In this document: positions 35,793 through 44,784 of the stretch, piece after piece | Numbering within the stretch: position 1 is the stretch's first letter | How the letters are laid out: the number at the start of each line of letters is the position of its first letter | NCBI RefSeq assembly: GCF_017301615.1 | Contig: NZ_CP059066.1 | Coordinates: forward strand, 1,082,001 to 1,146,000 | Source of the DNA: Koleobacter methoxysyntrophicus | Lineage (GTDB): Bacteria; Bacillota; Thermosediminibacteria; Koleobacterales; Koleobacteraceae | Length of the DNA stretch: 64,000 nt | Reading direction: 5' to 3' | Made by a program: the position numbers and the translations under genes | The notes under the pieces: generated by a model | What the model saw: only the letters and a program-made list of their open reading frames with translations | The model's database searches: none | Told to the model about the DNA's origin: nothing

Positions 35793-36450
35793 CCTGATTA
35801 TCAAGGATTTTATGCTGCAGAAAAAGTACATCTATTTTGCCGTAGGGTACGGGGTATTCATATTTTTTGCCTTTCAACATGCAGGTTTTAATAATTTTAT
35901 TTACAGCATGGGTTCAATAGCAATATCTTATATTTTTATTGCATCTGCCATTAATCATGATGAGAAAGATAATGCGAATGTTGTCCTGATTAGTCTGCCC
36001 ATCAAAAGATACCGCATCGTTTTAGCAAAATATATAACTATATTAACTGTCATAGCTTTATCACTGGCAGTTATGGGATTATTAGGTGCAGTTTTTAAAG
36101 TCGTGGGTTTTCCTACGGTCGTGAGGTTTATCAATATATCGGATGCAATCATTACATTTGTGAGTGTGGGCCTTTTGAGTTCGGTTTACTACCCTATAAA
36201 CTTAAAATTTGGCAGTTCATACCTAAGGATTTTCAATGTTTTCATATTTATGCTGGTTTTCTTTTTGCCTAAAACTATTGCCGAGCTTTTAACTGAATAC
36301 AGGGATTCAGTATTCGTGCGGTTTATCACTGTAATGAAAGCCGGTTTGCCCGACTGGTTAAAAGTTTTCCTTGCCGTTGTCACTACCCTGTTTATAATGG
36401 TTTTATCTTTTACAATTTCGGTGAAAATATACAACAATAAGGAATTTTAA
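35779..36450 (+). CDS. ABC-2 type membrane subunit
   Basis: A 223-residue protein with about six hydrophobic segments, matching the ABC-2 family membrane subunit found with YtrA/YtrB-like pairs (ABC2_membrane type). It overlaps the ATPase gene by 14 bases, so the two are likely co-translated. Substrate unknown; a role in resistance to envelope-active compounds is inferred from the regulator class. Confidence 0.85.
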   Translation: MEMINLIIKDFMLQKKYIYFAVGYGVFIFFAFQHAGFNNFIYSMGSIAISYIFIASAINHDEKDNANVVLISLPIKRYRIVLAKYITILTVIALSLAVMGLLGAVFKVVGFPTVVRFINISDAIITFVSVGLLSSVYYPINLKFGSSYLRIFNVFIFMLVFFLPKTIAELLTEYRDSVFVRFITVMKAGLPDWLKVFLAVVTTLFIMVLSFTISVKIYNNKEF

Positions 36451-36561
36451 ATCAATTCTTTTTCACACACTTTTTCCACAATTATAATATTTTTATTCTA
36501 AGATCTCTCCTTATAATAAAAACATAAACAATATAAAATTTTAAAAAAGGAGAGATGGAAA

Positions 36562-37074
36562 ATGAAAAAAATCTTATCGATGATTCTCGTAGGGTTGATG
36601 GTATTTGGGATTATAGGGAGCGTGTTAGCCGAGGAGCTAGAAAATGACCTGCCGGTAAATTCTGAGGAGGCGAATAACGGTAAGAGATTCCAGTTATTAA
36701 AAGAATTCCGAGATGAAATCCATCAGATTAATGCATTAAGGATCGAAATCCTCCATTTAAGAAGCCAGGTAGTTGAAAAACACGATGCTATACTGGACCT
36801 TTACATTGAAGCAAGGGAAAACGGTGATATAGAGGCCATAAAGGCAACCAGGGAAGTCAAGCAGAAGATAAATGGAATCAACGGAGAAATAAAAGTAATT
36901 GTTGAACAGATTGCTGCTGAGAAGGAAGCTTTCAGGGAAGAAGTAAAGAACCGGAATATAGAGGCAGCAAGGGAACATGTCAACAACATAATATCCTTAA
37001 AAACAACCGCAATAACCAAGATGGAAGATAAAATCGAGCTGCTGGATAAAATAATAGATATCCTTTCGGAATAA
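36562..37074 (+). CDS. Secreted helical protein of unknown function
   Basis: A 170-residue protein with a signal peptide (MKKILSMILVGLMVFGIIGSVLA, probable cleavage at VLA-EE) and an almost wholly helical, charged mature part with heptad-like spacing (INALRIEILHLRSQVVEKHDAIL, IKVIVEQIAAEKEAFREEV). It resembles small periplasmic-type coiled-coil proteins but I recognise no family. The ATG follows AAAAGGAGAG. It sits behind its own promoter-like A+T-rich stretch, separate from the ABC operon. Confidence 0.75.
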   Translation: MKKILSMILVGLMVFGIIGSVLAEELENDLPVNSEEANNGKRFQLLKEFRDEIHQINALRIEILHLRSQVVEKHDAILDLYIEARENGDIEAIKATREVKQKINGINGEIKVIVEQIAAEKEAFREEVKNRNIEAAREHVNNIISLKTTAITKMEDKIELLDKIIDILSE

Positions 37075-37101
37075 CTGCACAGCTTCAACGGGTTAATAAA
37101 G

Positions 37102-37133
37102 CAAGGGATAGGCCTGCCTATCCCTTGTTGATT
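37102..37133 (+). terminator. Terminator after the secreted helical protein
   Basis: CAAGGGATAGG (37102-37112), loop CCTG, CCTATCCCTTG (37117-37127), followed by TTGATTAGTTTG, only weakly T-rich. Confidence 0.65.
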
Positions 37134-37166
37134 AGTTTGTGGTATAATTATAATTAGCCTGAATCC

Positions 37167-37560
37167 ATGAAACACATTTTTGTAGTCGATGATGAAAGGG
37201 ATATCAGGGATTTGATAAAGAAATACCTTGAGAAGGAAGGATTTAAAGTGATGCCGACATCAGGGAGAAATTGCTGCAGAGAAGGGACATGAATATAGCC
37301 GGCAGGTTTATCGATGCCAGGGTAATAGTTCTTAACAGGGACAGAAAATTAATATACACAAATTTGGAGGCAGCAGATAGAGGAGTAATACTGAAGCTGT
37401 CGAAACTTCCGGATAAAGCTGCAGAGGGTTATGTTACGGAAAGACTGCCCATTGTAGGCCCTAAAGGGGAGTTAAAGGGCCATGTATTTTTACTTACGAG
37501 GATAAAGGATATAAACAGCTTAAACCTGTTGATGCGCCGGACACAGATTTTGAGCTTCCT
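37167..37560 (+). pseudogene. Relic of a two-component system (regulator start joined to kinase sensor)
   Basis: ATG 37167 opens a response-regulator receiver (MKHIFVVDDERDIRDLIKKYLEKEGFKV) that stops making sense after about 30 residues. From about 37250 another frame reads as the extracytoplasmic sensor of a membrane kinase (DADIREKLLQRRDMNIAGRFIDARVIVLNRDRKLIYTN, then ERLPIVGPKGELKGHVFLLTRI). The rest of the regulator, the first kinase helix and the kinase core are all missing. A large deletion across an OmpR-type regulator-kinase pair explains the join. Confidence 0.7.
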
Positions 37561-37564
37561 TTTA

Positions 37565-37717
37565 TTATTCAAGCTTTGTAAGTGTAAAAACAGTTCCTCC
37601 CGGACAATAGTTCGAATTATTCATTGGCCTTTTTATTCAAGCTTTATAAGAACGAGACTTGCATGGTGTATCGTCTCGAAACTTTCTTCTACTCTCGTTT
37701 TATTCAAGTATTATAAG
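37565..37717. repeat. Three 18-bp repeats at a 67-68 bp period
   Basis: TTATTCAAGCTTTGTAAG (37565-37582), TTATTCAAGCTTTATAAG (37633-37650) and TTATTCAAGTATTATAAG (37700-37717). The intervening stretches differ and one holds an inverted repeat CGAGAC/GTCTCG. They lie just after the two-component relic. Identity unknown. Confidence 0.7.
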
Positions 37718-37857
37718 TTCAAAAGAACAAGACAGATAACTGTCGAAAAAATAGACACAAGCTAACAAAACCAAGTTATTTATGTTTCGGGCTTAAACGT
37801 AAATTCAAACCTGTTTGCAGCTATCTTACAGTATTATTCATTAACAGCATTATCGAG

Positions 37858-37874
37858 TGTAAAAATATTAGACA
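37858..37874. promoter_or_regulatory. Enhancer-type site upstream of the kinase gene
   Basis: TGTAAAAATATTAGACA fits the shared 17-bp palindrome TGY-N2-A-N5-T-N2-ACA of this island. It lies 79 bases before the -24 element. A weak second match (TTTGCAGCTATCTTACA, 37814-37830) is 44 bases upstream. Confidence 0.65.
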
Positions 37875-37924
37875 GTTCTACTAAAGGGTTTAGCCTTGAG
37901 AGAATTCGATAAGACGGGTGGAAG

Positions 37925-37964
37925 GTCATACCATCTTTTCAGATTAAAGGTATGGCATTTTTTT
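37925..37964 (+). terminator. Hairpin and T-run overlapping a sigma-54 promoter
   Basis: GTCATACC (37925-37932) pairs with GGTATGGC (37949-37956), followed by ATTTTTTTT. It looks like an intrinsic terminator, yet the right arm plus T-run is also the -24/-12 element described next. Confidence 0.65.
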
Positions 37965-37968
37965 TGCA
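37953..37968 (+). promoter_or_regulatory. Sigma-54 promoter of the kinase operon
   Basis: TGGCATTTTTTTTGCA has GG and GC exactly ten bases apart, as required for RNA polymerase with sigma-54 (consensus TGGCAC-N5-TTGCA). The enhancer-type palindrome upstream supports it; overlap with a terminator-like hairpin adds doubt. Confidence 0.6.
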
Positions 37969-38043
37969 TAAAATTGAGTGTTGAATTCGAAAGACATAAA
38001 GTAATCAATAAAAAAGCCGACCAAATATTACGGAGGAATCTAT

Positions 38044-39594
38044 ATGAACAGCAGTAATGACCAGCATATTGTTACACTAAATTATTTGTCGGACATTATG
38101 AAAAAGATCAGCAGGTCAAAAGACCTTAAGGAGAGTTTGCATCATATATTTGAATTCACTAAACAGCTTTTAAATTACACTATGATGGTAATATACTTTT
38201 ATGATGATGAAAACGAAGAACTAAAAGTGGTAGCGGCACAGGGTGCATCTATAGAAAATCTGAAGAAGAGAACGAAATTTAAAGTCGGAGAAGGTGTTGT
38301 CGGATGGGTTGCTAAGGAAAAGAAGGCTATTGTGCTGGAAGATGCAACCAAGGCTGATGATTTTAAGGTAAGACAGTACTATAAAGAAGACCCATTAATA
38401 AAATCTTTTATGGCAGTACCTCTGATCTATGAAAATAAAGTGCTAGGGATAATAAGCATTTCACACAATGATCCCGGTATGTACAATGAAAAAGATGTGC
38501 AGATGATGTCGATAATTGCATCACAGGTTGCTGCTATAGTAAAAATAAATAAACTTCTGCAGGACAGGACCCAAATCCATAAACACATTCTCCAGAGCAT
38601 TAATTCGGGTGTCATAGTAATAGACGGCAAAAAAAACATAACATTGCTTAATAAGGCTGCGGAAGAAATAATCGGATATTCACGAAAAGAACTCATAGGT
38701 AAAAAAATCAGCTTTTTAAAAGAATCTCCCTGTTATCGATACATTATAAAAACCCTGACTTCAAAAAGGCCCTTTTATGAAGTTGAGACTTCTGTTTATT
38801 GCAAAGATAAACGGAAGCTGCCTATAGTGATGAGCACCACTGTTCTAAAGAACTCAGCAGGGGATTTTTTGGGGGTTACGACCATATTTAGAGATATAAG
38901 CGAATTTAGAAAATTGCAAGAGGAAATACAGAGAACGGAGAGGCTGGCAAGTCTCGGCAAATTAGCCGCGGGTGTCGCCCATGAAATACGAAATCCCCTT
39001 CTGCCGATAAGGACTGCAGCAAACTATTTGCTTAAAAAAATACCTGTCGAGGATGAGAATTACTTATTGATAAACACTATCTGTGAAGAAAGTGAAAGAT
39101 TGAATAAACTGCTTAATAATTTCGTTTCTTTTGCCAAACCCTCCAGTTCCAAAGACGTATTTGAATTAAACAACCTGATTTTAGAAACCGTTGCCCTTAT
39201 GAAGCCGGAGTTCGAATCAAAAAACATTTTGCTGAAACTAGATTTAACCGACGACCGGACTAAAATACTGGCTTCAGTCCAGGAAATCAGACAGGTTTTA
39301 ATAAATTTATTGCTCAATGCAGTAGATTCGATGCCCTGCGGAGGGGCAATCTCCATTGAAACCGTTACTGATCCCGAGTTTTTAACCCTCAGCATTTCTG
39401 ATACCGGCTGCGGTATGTCTGAGGAGCAGAAGAAAAATGCCTTTGACCCCTTCTTTACTACAAAAAAGGATGGAACGGGCTTGGGATTATTTATCGTGCA
39501 CAATTTAGTTTTAAAAAACGACGGGAAAATCTACCTCCGCAGTAAAGAAGGTGAAGGGACTACCTTTACAATAAAAATAAAAAGACATATTTAA
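38044..39594 (+). CDS. GAF-PAS sensor histidine kinase (AtoS/NtrB type)
   Basis: A 516-residue soluble kinase with no membrane segment: GAF (about 10-170), PAS (about 182-290), HisKA with the phospho-acceptor His near residue 313 in GVAHEIRNPLLPI, and a catalytic domain with SISDTGCGMSEEQ and GTGLGLFIVHNLV. The HEIRNPL form is typical of kinases that pair with NtrC-family regulators, and such a regulator lies 3.7 kb downstream (43316-44695). The GAF/PAS pair implies a cytosolic signal. The start follows ACGGAGG. It heads the operon with the D-aminoacylase gene. Confidence 0.93.
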   Translation: MNSSNDQHIVTLNYLSDIMKKISRSKDLKESLHHIFEFTKQLLNYTMMVIYFYDDENEELKVVAAQGASIENLKKRTKFKVGEGVVGWVAKEKKAIVLEDATKADDFKVRQYYKEDPLIKSFMAVPLIYENKVLGIISISHNDPGMYNEKDVQMMSIIASQVAAIVKINKLLQDRTQIHKHILQSINSGVIVIDGKKNITLLNKAAEEIIGYSRKELIGKKISFLKESPCYRYIIKTLTSKRPFYEVETSVYCKDKRKLPIVMSTTVLKNSAGDFLGVTTIFRDISEFRKLQEEIQRTERLASLGKLAAGVAHEIRNPLLPIRTAANYLLKKIPVEDENYLLINTICEESERLNKLLNNFVSFAKPSSSKDVFELNNLILETVALMKPEFESKNILLKLDLTDDRTKILASVQEIRQVLINLLLNAVDSMPCGGAISIETVTDPEFLTLSISDTGCGMSEEQKKNAFDPFFTTKKDGTGLGLFIVHNLVLKNDGKIYLRSKEGEGTTFTIKIKRHI

Positions 39595-39663
39595 AAAATA
39601 CGTTTTTAAAGAAAAATATTCAAAAATTTTTATTGAAAAATGAAAGGAGTGCTTTTTTAAGAA

Positions 39664-41031
39664 ATGAAAACGGATTTAGTAATTACAAACGGCAAAGTGG
39701 TGGATTTTAACAAAAGAGAACTTGTAGAGAAGAATATAGGTATTAAGAACGGAAAGATTTATACTTTAACTTCAGCAGACATTACGGGACAGACAGTATT
39801 GGATGCTGCAGGCAGCGTAGTTTCGCCGGGGTTTATAGATATACACAATCACAGTGACTACAACTTCAATACCGGTGCAAAGGACCTGTTTGAGACTTCA
39901 AAACACCTATTGCTGATGGGTGTAACTACGTCTGTTGGCGGGAATTGCGGAAGCGGAAGAACGGATATTGAGACATATTTTGATTATATAGAAAAAAACG
40001 GGGCTCCAAATAACTATTTGGGTTTTGTCGGGCACAGAAAATTGAGAGAAGAGGTCGGAATTACCGATGTCTATAGAGCTGCAACAAACACAGAGATTAA
40101 AAAAATGCAGGAGCTGGCCAAAAAGGCTGTTGAAAACGGGGCTGTAGGGATATCTTTCGGCCTGGAATATTCCCCGGGGGCATCATTCGAGGAATTGGTG
40201 GAGGTCGGTAGGGTTTTAAAAGAATATCCTAATACACTGCTTAGTGCCCATTACAGATATGATGCCGATAGGTCACTGGAGGCACTGGAAGAATTAATCG
40301 AGCTTTCAAAAGAAACGGGTGTGCCGATGCAGGTTTCCCACCTAAACAGCGGAATATGCTTTGGTTACGCTAGGGAAGGCCTTGAAATGCTGGAGACTGC
40401 ATACGGACAGAAATTGGATATTATGGCAGATGCTTATCCTTACAGTGCATTTAGCACTTCTGCGGGCTCAGCAGTTTTTGATGACGGCTGTCTGGAAAGA
40501 TGGGATGTTGATTATGACAGTATAATGGTAGCGGGGGGCGAACATGCAGGGAAAAGGTGTGATAAGCAGCTCTTTGAACATATAAGGAAAACGAGTCCCG
40601 ATACTCCGTTTATCGCTTTTGTGATGAAAGAGGAAGAAGTAGACAGGGTTATTGCACACCCACTTGTTATGGTCGGCAGTGACGGAAATATTAATAACGG
40701 ACACGGACATCCGAGGGCTTCAGGGACATTCCCCCGCGTATTACACAGGTACGCTGCAGGGAAAGGGGTTGAAACCTTACTCCTGTTCCTTGAAAAGATG
40801 ACGAAGCTCCCTGCTCAAAGATTAGGCATTAAAACGAAAGGAGATTTATTTGAAGGAGCAGATGCCGATATTATAATATTCAATAAAGATAATATTAAAG
40901 ATAATGCGACTTTTAACAATCCGGCTGAACAGCCGTCAGGGATAGATTATGTATTGATAGGCGGCAAGATTGTCGTAGAGAAAGGAGTTATTAAAAAAGC
41001 TGACAGCGGTAAAGTTATAAAATTAAAGTGA
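39664..41031 (+). CDS. N-acyl-D-amino-acid deacylase family amidohydrolase (1)
   Basis: A 455-residue metal-dependent amidohydrolase of the D-aminoacylase/dihydroorotase-like group. The metal motif HNHSDY (from DIHNHSDYNF), the family's Cys in GGNCGSGR, FGLEYSPG, the His in VSHLNSG, and the catalytic Asp in MVGSDGNINNGHGHPRASGTFPRVL are visible. Such enzymes release a carboxylic acid from N-acyl-D-amino acids; actual substrate range varies widely. It is shorter than the second copy at 52272 and clearly divergent from it. It lies 69 bases after the kinase gene, probably in its operon. Confidence 0.9.
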   Translation: MKTDLVITNGKVVDFNKRELVEKNIGIKNGKIYTLTSADITGQTVLDAAGSVVSPGFIDIHNHSDYNFNTGAKDLFETSKHLLLMGVTTSVGGNCGSGRTDIETYFDYIEKNGAPNNYLGFVGHRKLREEVGITDVYRAATNTEIKKMQELAKKAVENGAVGISFGLEYSPGASFEELVEVGRVLKEYPNTLLSAHYRYDADRSLEALEELIELSKETGVPMQVSHLNSGICFGYAREGLEMLETAYGQKLDIMADAYPYSAFSTSAGSAVFDDGCLERWDVDYDSIMVAGGEHAGKRCDKQLFEHIRKTSPDTPFIAFVMKEEEVDRVIAHPLVMVGSDGNINNGHGHPRASGTFPRVLHRYAAGKGVETLLLFLEKMTKLPAQRLGIKTKGDLFEGADADIIIFNKDNIKDNATFNNPAEQPSGIDYVLIGGKIVVEKGVIKKADSGKVIKLK

Positions 41032-41071
41032 GTAAAAGGTTTTTTCCCGGGCCGGGCAGCACTTTTGGTGC

Positions 41072-41132
41072 TGTATATGAATTATACACCCTCTATTTTA
41101 ATTGAATTAGATTATTGTAAAAAGAATAGACA
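41072..41132. promoter_or_regulatory. Paired enhancer-type sites upstream of the AtuA gene
   Basis: TGTATATGAATTATACA (41072-41088), a TGTATA-N5 palindrome with one mismatch-free arm set, and TGTAAAAAGAATAGACA (41116-41132) start 44 bases apart, about four helical turns, and 72-116 bases before the -24 element. Confidence 0.75.
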
Positions 41133-41203
41133 AAGGTTTTTCGTATTCTAAGGGAATATAAGAAAAATCGTATAAGAAAAATCTTATTGTTAAGCGAGGC
41201 ATT

Positions 41204-41219
41204 TGGCACAGTAATTGCA
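41204..41219 (+). promoter_or_regulatory. Sigma-54 promoter of the AtuA-DUF4387 operon
   Basis: TGGCACAGTAATTGCA matches the consensus TGGCAC-N5-TTGCA at every specified position. It precedes the AtuA start by about 90 bases. Confidence 0.92.
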
Positions 41220-41310
41220 TTATTTTAGAAATAAATCATTTTCTGACGGTAAAAACGAGAAACCGTAGACAGCAGCATATAAAGCAGACATTGAAAGGAG
41301 AGGGAATTAG

Positions 41311-42672
41311 ATGAAAAAGGAACTGAGGATAATATCGCCAACGGGCCATTTAGGATTTGCCCCAATGAAGCTGGAAAGCTTCAAAATAGGATTAAAAGAA
41401 AACCCTGATTATATATGTGCGGATTCCGGGAGTGACGATATAGGGCCTACTCCCCTGGGGAAAGATAGTCAGGCCAGCCCGGTAAAATGGCAGGAACATG
41501 ACCTGGAGAATATTCTGCTTGCATGCAGGGAATTGAAAATCCCGATGATAATCGGTTCTGCCTGTGATACCGGAACGAACAGGGGAGTGGACTTATATGT
41601 CAGCATTATAGAAAGGCTTGCACGCAAACACGGGCTATCGAAGTTTAGGCTTGCTTATATTTATTCACAGCAGAGCAAAGAGTTTATACTGGACAGATTA
41701 AAAAAAGGCATAGAAATTAAGGGTCTTGACGGCCGGCCGCCCCTTACGGAAGAGGATGTGAAAAAGACAGATAACATAGTAGCTGTAATGGGTGTTCATC
41801 CGATAATAGAAGCCCTGAATGAAGGCGCGGATGTAATTATTTGCGGCCGTTCCAGCGATGTGGCAATTTTCGCTGCGCCGGCAATAAAAGAAGGCTTTCC
41901 GAAGGCATTATCCTATTATTTGGGCAAGGTACTGGAATGCGCGTCATTCTGCGCCGAACCCTATATGGGTAAGGAAAGCGTTTTAGGCATTATTACCCAT
42001 GAAGACGTTAAGGTCAAAGCGCTTCATCCTAACGCCCGTTGCACAATCGCTTCTGTTGCCGGTCATGCAATGTATGAAAGGGCAAATCCTTTTTATGAGT
42101 ACTTTGTCGGCGGAAGGCTCAATATGCGGAACTGCAGATATGAGCAGTATGATGAAAAGACCACCAGAATAACGGGGCCTGTTTTTGAACCGGCAGAAAG
42201 ATACTTTGTGAAGCTGGAAGGTGCCGGGAAGGTAGGTGAAAGGTATTTCGGGATAGCCGGGATCAGGGACCCGTATACAATTAAAAATCTCGACAAAGTC
42301 ATTGAATGGGCGAAAAACGAGGTCAGGTCAGAATTTGGTAAAGAGGGATATCAGCTTCACTTCCACGTCTTCGGCAAAAATGGAGTCATGGAAGAATTGG
42401 AGCCCATAAAACATATAACACCTCATGAAGTAGGTATCGTAGTTGAAGGAGTTGCTCCGACTGAAGAAATGGCTGAAAGCATAACTATAACGGCAACAAG
42501 ACAGATCTTTTATGCCAGACTGCCTGAAGTAAAAGGAACAGCAGGGGGGTGTGCGTATATAATAGATGAGGTTTTAAAGGGAACACCGGCTTATATGTGG
42601 ACCATGAACCATGCTATGCAGGTGGATGATCCCATGGAATTGTTTAAAGTCAATATGATTGAAATAGGATGA
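41311..42672 (+). CDS. AtuA-like (DUF1446) protein
   Basis: A 453-residue member of the acyclic terpene utilisation AtuA family. The opening ISPTGHLGFAPMK, then YICADSGSDDIGPTPLG, IGSACDTGTNRG, and VDVIICGRSSDVAIFAAPAIKEGF are the conserved blocks. The biochemical role is not established; family members often pair with a DUF4387 protein, as here 19 bases downstream, and sit in catabolic operons with CoA-linked genes. Transcribed from a near-perfect sigma-54 promoter. ATG with an AAAGGAGAGG site. Confidence 0.9.
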   Translation: MKKELRIISPTGHLGFAPMKLESFKIGLKENPDYICADSGSDDIGPTPLGKDSQASPVKWQEHDLENILLACRELKIPMIIGSACDTGTNRGVDLYVSIIERLARKHGLSKFRLAYIYSQQSKEFILDRLKKGIEIKGLDGRPPLTEEDVKKTDNIVAVMGVHPIIEALNEGADVIICGRSSDVAIFAAPAIKEGFPKALSYYLGKVLECASFCAEPYMGKESVLGIITHEDVKVKALHPNARCTIASVAGHAMYERANPFYEYFVGGRLNMRNCRYEQYDEKTTRITGPVFEPAERYFVKLEGAGKVGERYFGIAGIRDPYTIKNLDKVIEWAKNEVRSEFGKEGYQLHFHVFGKNGVMEELEPIKHITPHEVGIVVEGVAPTEEMAESITITATRQIFYARLPEVKGTAGGCAYIIDEVLKGTPAYMWTMNHAMQVDDPMELFKVNMIEIG

Positions 42673-42691
42673 TTAAAAGGGGGAAGTGAGA

Positions 42692-43027
42692 ATGCTTGCA
42701 AAAAAGCTAAAATATAAAAAATTGGTAGATTTAGCAAAAACCATAAGAAGCAAAAATGCAGGCCCGGATTTAATTACCTTTGATATTATCTTTAGGCAAA
42801 AAGAAGATTACGAGCTCGTTAAGAGAAGCGGGGTTATAAATAAAAAAACAATATCCGAATTATTTAATATTGATGAATCCAGGATAACGGATTTAGTGGA
42901 ATTTGATCCGGCAAATGCCATAAAATTTACAATAGCCCGCAAACTCCCGAGCGGGAGCCCGGGCGAAAGCGATACCTTTGGGTCGCAACAATATGCTCCA
43001 TTATATGATTTAGAGATACCAGTTTAA
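42692..43027 (+). CDS. DUF4387 family protein
   Basis: About 111 residues, matching DUF4387: LVDLAKTIRSKNAGPDLITFDIIF, NIDESRITDLVEFDPANAIKFTIARKLPSGSPGESDTFGSQQYAPLYDLEIPV. The family is almost always next to, or fused with, AtuA-like proteins, suggesting a complex. I chose ATG 42692 at good distance from AAAGGGGG; GTG 42686 is two codons earlier. Confidence 0.9.
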   Translation: MLAKKLKYKKLVDLAKTIRSKNAGPDLITFDIIFRQKEDYELVKRSGVINKKTISELFNIDESRITDLVEFDPANAIKFTIARKLPSGSPGESDTFGSQQYAPLYDLEIPV

Positions 43028-43028
43028 A

Positions 43029-43056
43029 AGGGTGATTAATCACCCTATTTTTAATA
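43029..43056 (+). terminator. Terminator of the AtuA-DUF4387 operon
   Basis: AGGGTGATTAATCACCCT (43029-43046) is a perfect palindrome overlapping the end of the stop codon region, followed by ATTTTTAATATTTT. Confidence 0.75.
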
Positions 43057-43315
43057 TTTTAGGAAGGTATGCTTTGAAGAAAGATGAGAACGACTTTAAA
43101 GCATAGTTTCCGGATATTAACAAAATTAACCTTTAATCTTTTTTAAAAGATTTGTTCTATTTTGTTCTTGCTTCCAAAATGTTATTACTTTAAAATATAA
43201 CATAAAGACGGTGAATATTTATAAGAAAAAAGCAGATTTAATATAAGATGAACTGCTGCTTCAGGATTCTTGAGCTTTAGCCAGACACAATTTAGAGAGG
43301 TCAGGGGTGTTAATT

Positions 43316-44695
43316 ATGCCGGAAGCCAAAGTACTTTTGGTAGATGATGAAGCAAAAATAAGGGAAATATTGAAATTAGTATTAGAAAAAGAAGGCTATC
43401 AGGTCCATACTTCAAAAAACGGTTCAGAGGCCCTGAGTGCTTTAGAAAATGAATATTTTGATGTAATGATAACAGATCTAAAAATGCCTAAAATGGATGG
43501 TTTGGAATTGATGAGAGAAATAAAACAAAAAGGGATAAAGGTGAATGTAGTCTTTATTACAGCATATGCCGATATTAAGGATGCTGTTGAAGCGATTAAA
43601 CTGGGAGCATTTGATTATCTCGAGAAGAATTTCAAAATGGAAGAACTGCTTTCTGTGATAAAAGAAGCGGTTAAAGAACAAAAAATGATAGGTGAAAATG
43701 AAAGTTTAAAGAAAAAATTAGCAGAGCACGACTCATTTTTCGGCATAATAGGTGAAAGCCCAAAAATAAAAGAGATAAAGGACTTAATTATTAAAATAGC
43801 GAATAGTCAGGCATCGGTTCTCCTTACGGGAGAAAGCGGAACAGGTAAGGAAATGTTTGCCCGGGCAATACATATGTGCAGTAAACGTAAAAATAAACCC
43901 TTTGTGGCAATTAACTGTGCAGCTCTTCCCCAAACCCTGCTTGAAAGCGAGCTCTTTGGTTATGAAAAAGGTGCATTTACGGGTGCACTGAAGCAGAAAA
44001 AGGGCAAATTTGAACAAGCTAATGAGGGAACAATATTTCTTGATGAGATAGGTGAAATGAATATTCAAACCCAGAGCAAACTGTTAAGGGTCCTCCAGGA
44101 AAGGGAATACGAAAGGGTGGGCGGGCTTGAAACAATAAAAATAGATATCAGGGTGATAACCGCAACAAACAGGGACCTTGAAGAGGCTATAAAAGCAGGC
44201 GATTTCCGCGAAGACCTGTATTACAGAATAAATGTAATACCGATTCACATACCGCCTTTAAGGGAAAGAAGGGAAGACATACCCCTGCTTGCCGAGTATT
44301 TTTTAAAAAAATTTAATGTAGATTACAAAAAGAATATTGAATTAATATCGATGGAAGTTATCGACATATTTATGGAATACGATTGGCCCGGTAATATCAG
44401 AGAGCTGAAAAATGTAATTGAGAGGGCCGTTGCTATTGCAGAACCGGATGTCGATATTTTAATGCCGCACCACTTACGGCCTCAACTAATTTGTCCAAAA
44501 AAGGAAAAGGACCTTTTAGAGATACAGGACGGATTGAGTTTAGCGGAGTTTGAAAAATACTATATATATAATACTTTAAAGAAGGTTAACTGGAATAAAT
44601 CTAAAGCTGCTCAAATTTTAGGTATAAACAGGCAGACCCTGTATAATAAGATGAGAGAATTAAGTATTGAAAACAAAAAAAGGGAGTGCAGATGA
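43316..44695 (+). CDS. NtrC-family sigma-54-activating response regulator
   Basis: About 459 residues: receiver with acceptor Asp near residue 54 ([13 protein letters not shown]), AAA+ sigma-54-interaction domain with Walker [12 protein letters not shown], the sigma-54 contact loop GAFTGA ([17 protein letters not shown]), Walker [11 protein letters not shown] and arginine-finger region, and a C-terminal Fis-type helix-turn-helix ([25 protein letters not shown]). The receiver's usual Lys-Pro after beta-5 is Lys-Asn. It is the obvious partner of the kinase at 38044 and the likely binder of the 17-bp palindromes. ATG 43316 follows CAGGGGTG; GTG 43307 is an alternative. Confidence 0.95.
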   Translation: MPEAKVLLVDDEAKIREILKLVLEKEGYQVHTSKNGSEALSALENEYFDVMITDLKMPKMDGLELMREIKQKGIKVNVVFITAYADIKDAVEAIKLGAFDYLEKNFKMEELLSVIKEAVKEQKMIGENESLKKKLAEHDSFFGIIGESPKIKEIKDLIIKIANSQASVLLTGESGTGKEMFARAIHMCSKRKNKPFVAINCAALPQTLLESELFGYEKGAFTGALKQKKGKFEQANEGTIFLDEIGEMNIQTQSKLLRVLQEREYERVGGLETIKIDIRVITATNRDLEEAIKAGDFREDLYYRINVIPIHIPPLRERREDIPLLAEYFLKKFNVDYKKNIELISMEVIDIFMEYDWPGNIRELKNVIERAVAIAEPDVDILMPHHLRPQLICPKKEKDLLEIQDGLSLAEFEKYYIYNTLKKVNWNKSKAAQILGINRQTLYNKMRELSIENKKRECR

Positions 44696-44715
44696 TCATA
44701 CAATCTCCCTTTTTT
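44675..44715 (+). terminator. Terminator after the NtrC-family gene
   Basis: AAAAAAGGGAG (44675-44685) pairs with CTCCCTTTTTT (44705-44715). The A-rich left arm could also serve the convergent symporter transcript. Confidence 0.75.
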
Positions 44716-44784
44716 GCTTCCCGGACCTGATAATTTGCAGGTAATACAGTAACAGGCGAAGACATAACCCACGTTTTTTGCTTT

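Noticed and set aside
37565-37717. CRISPR array
   Set aside because: Only three imperfect 18-bp repeats, spacing too long (49-50 bp spacers), and no cas genes nearby.
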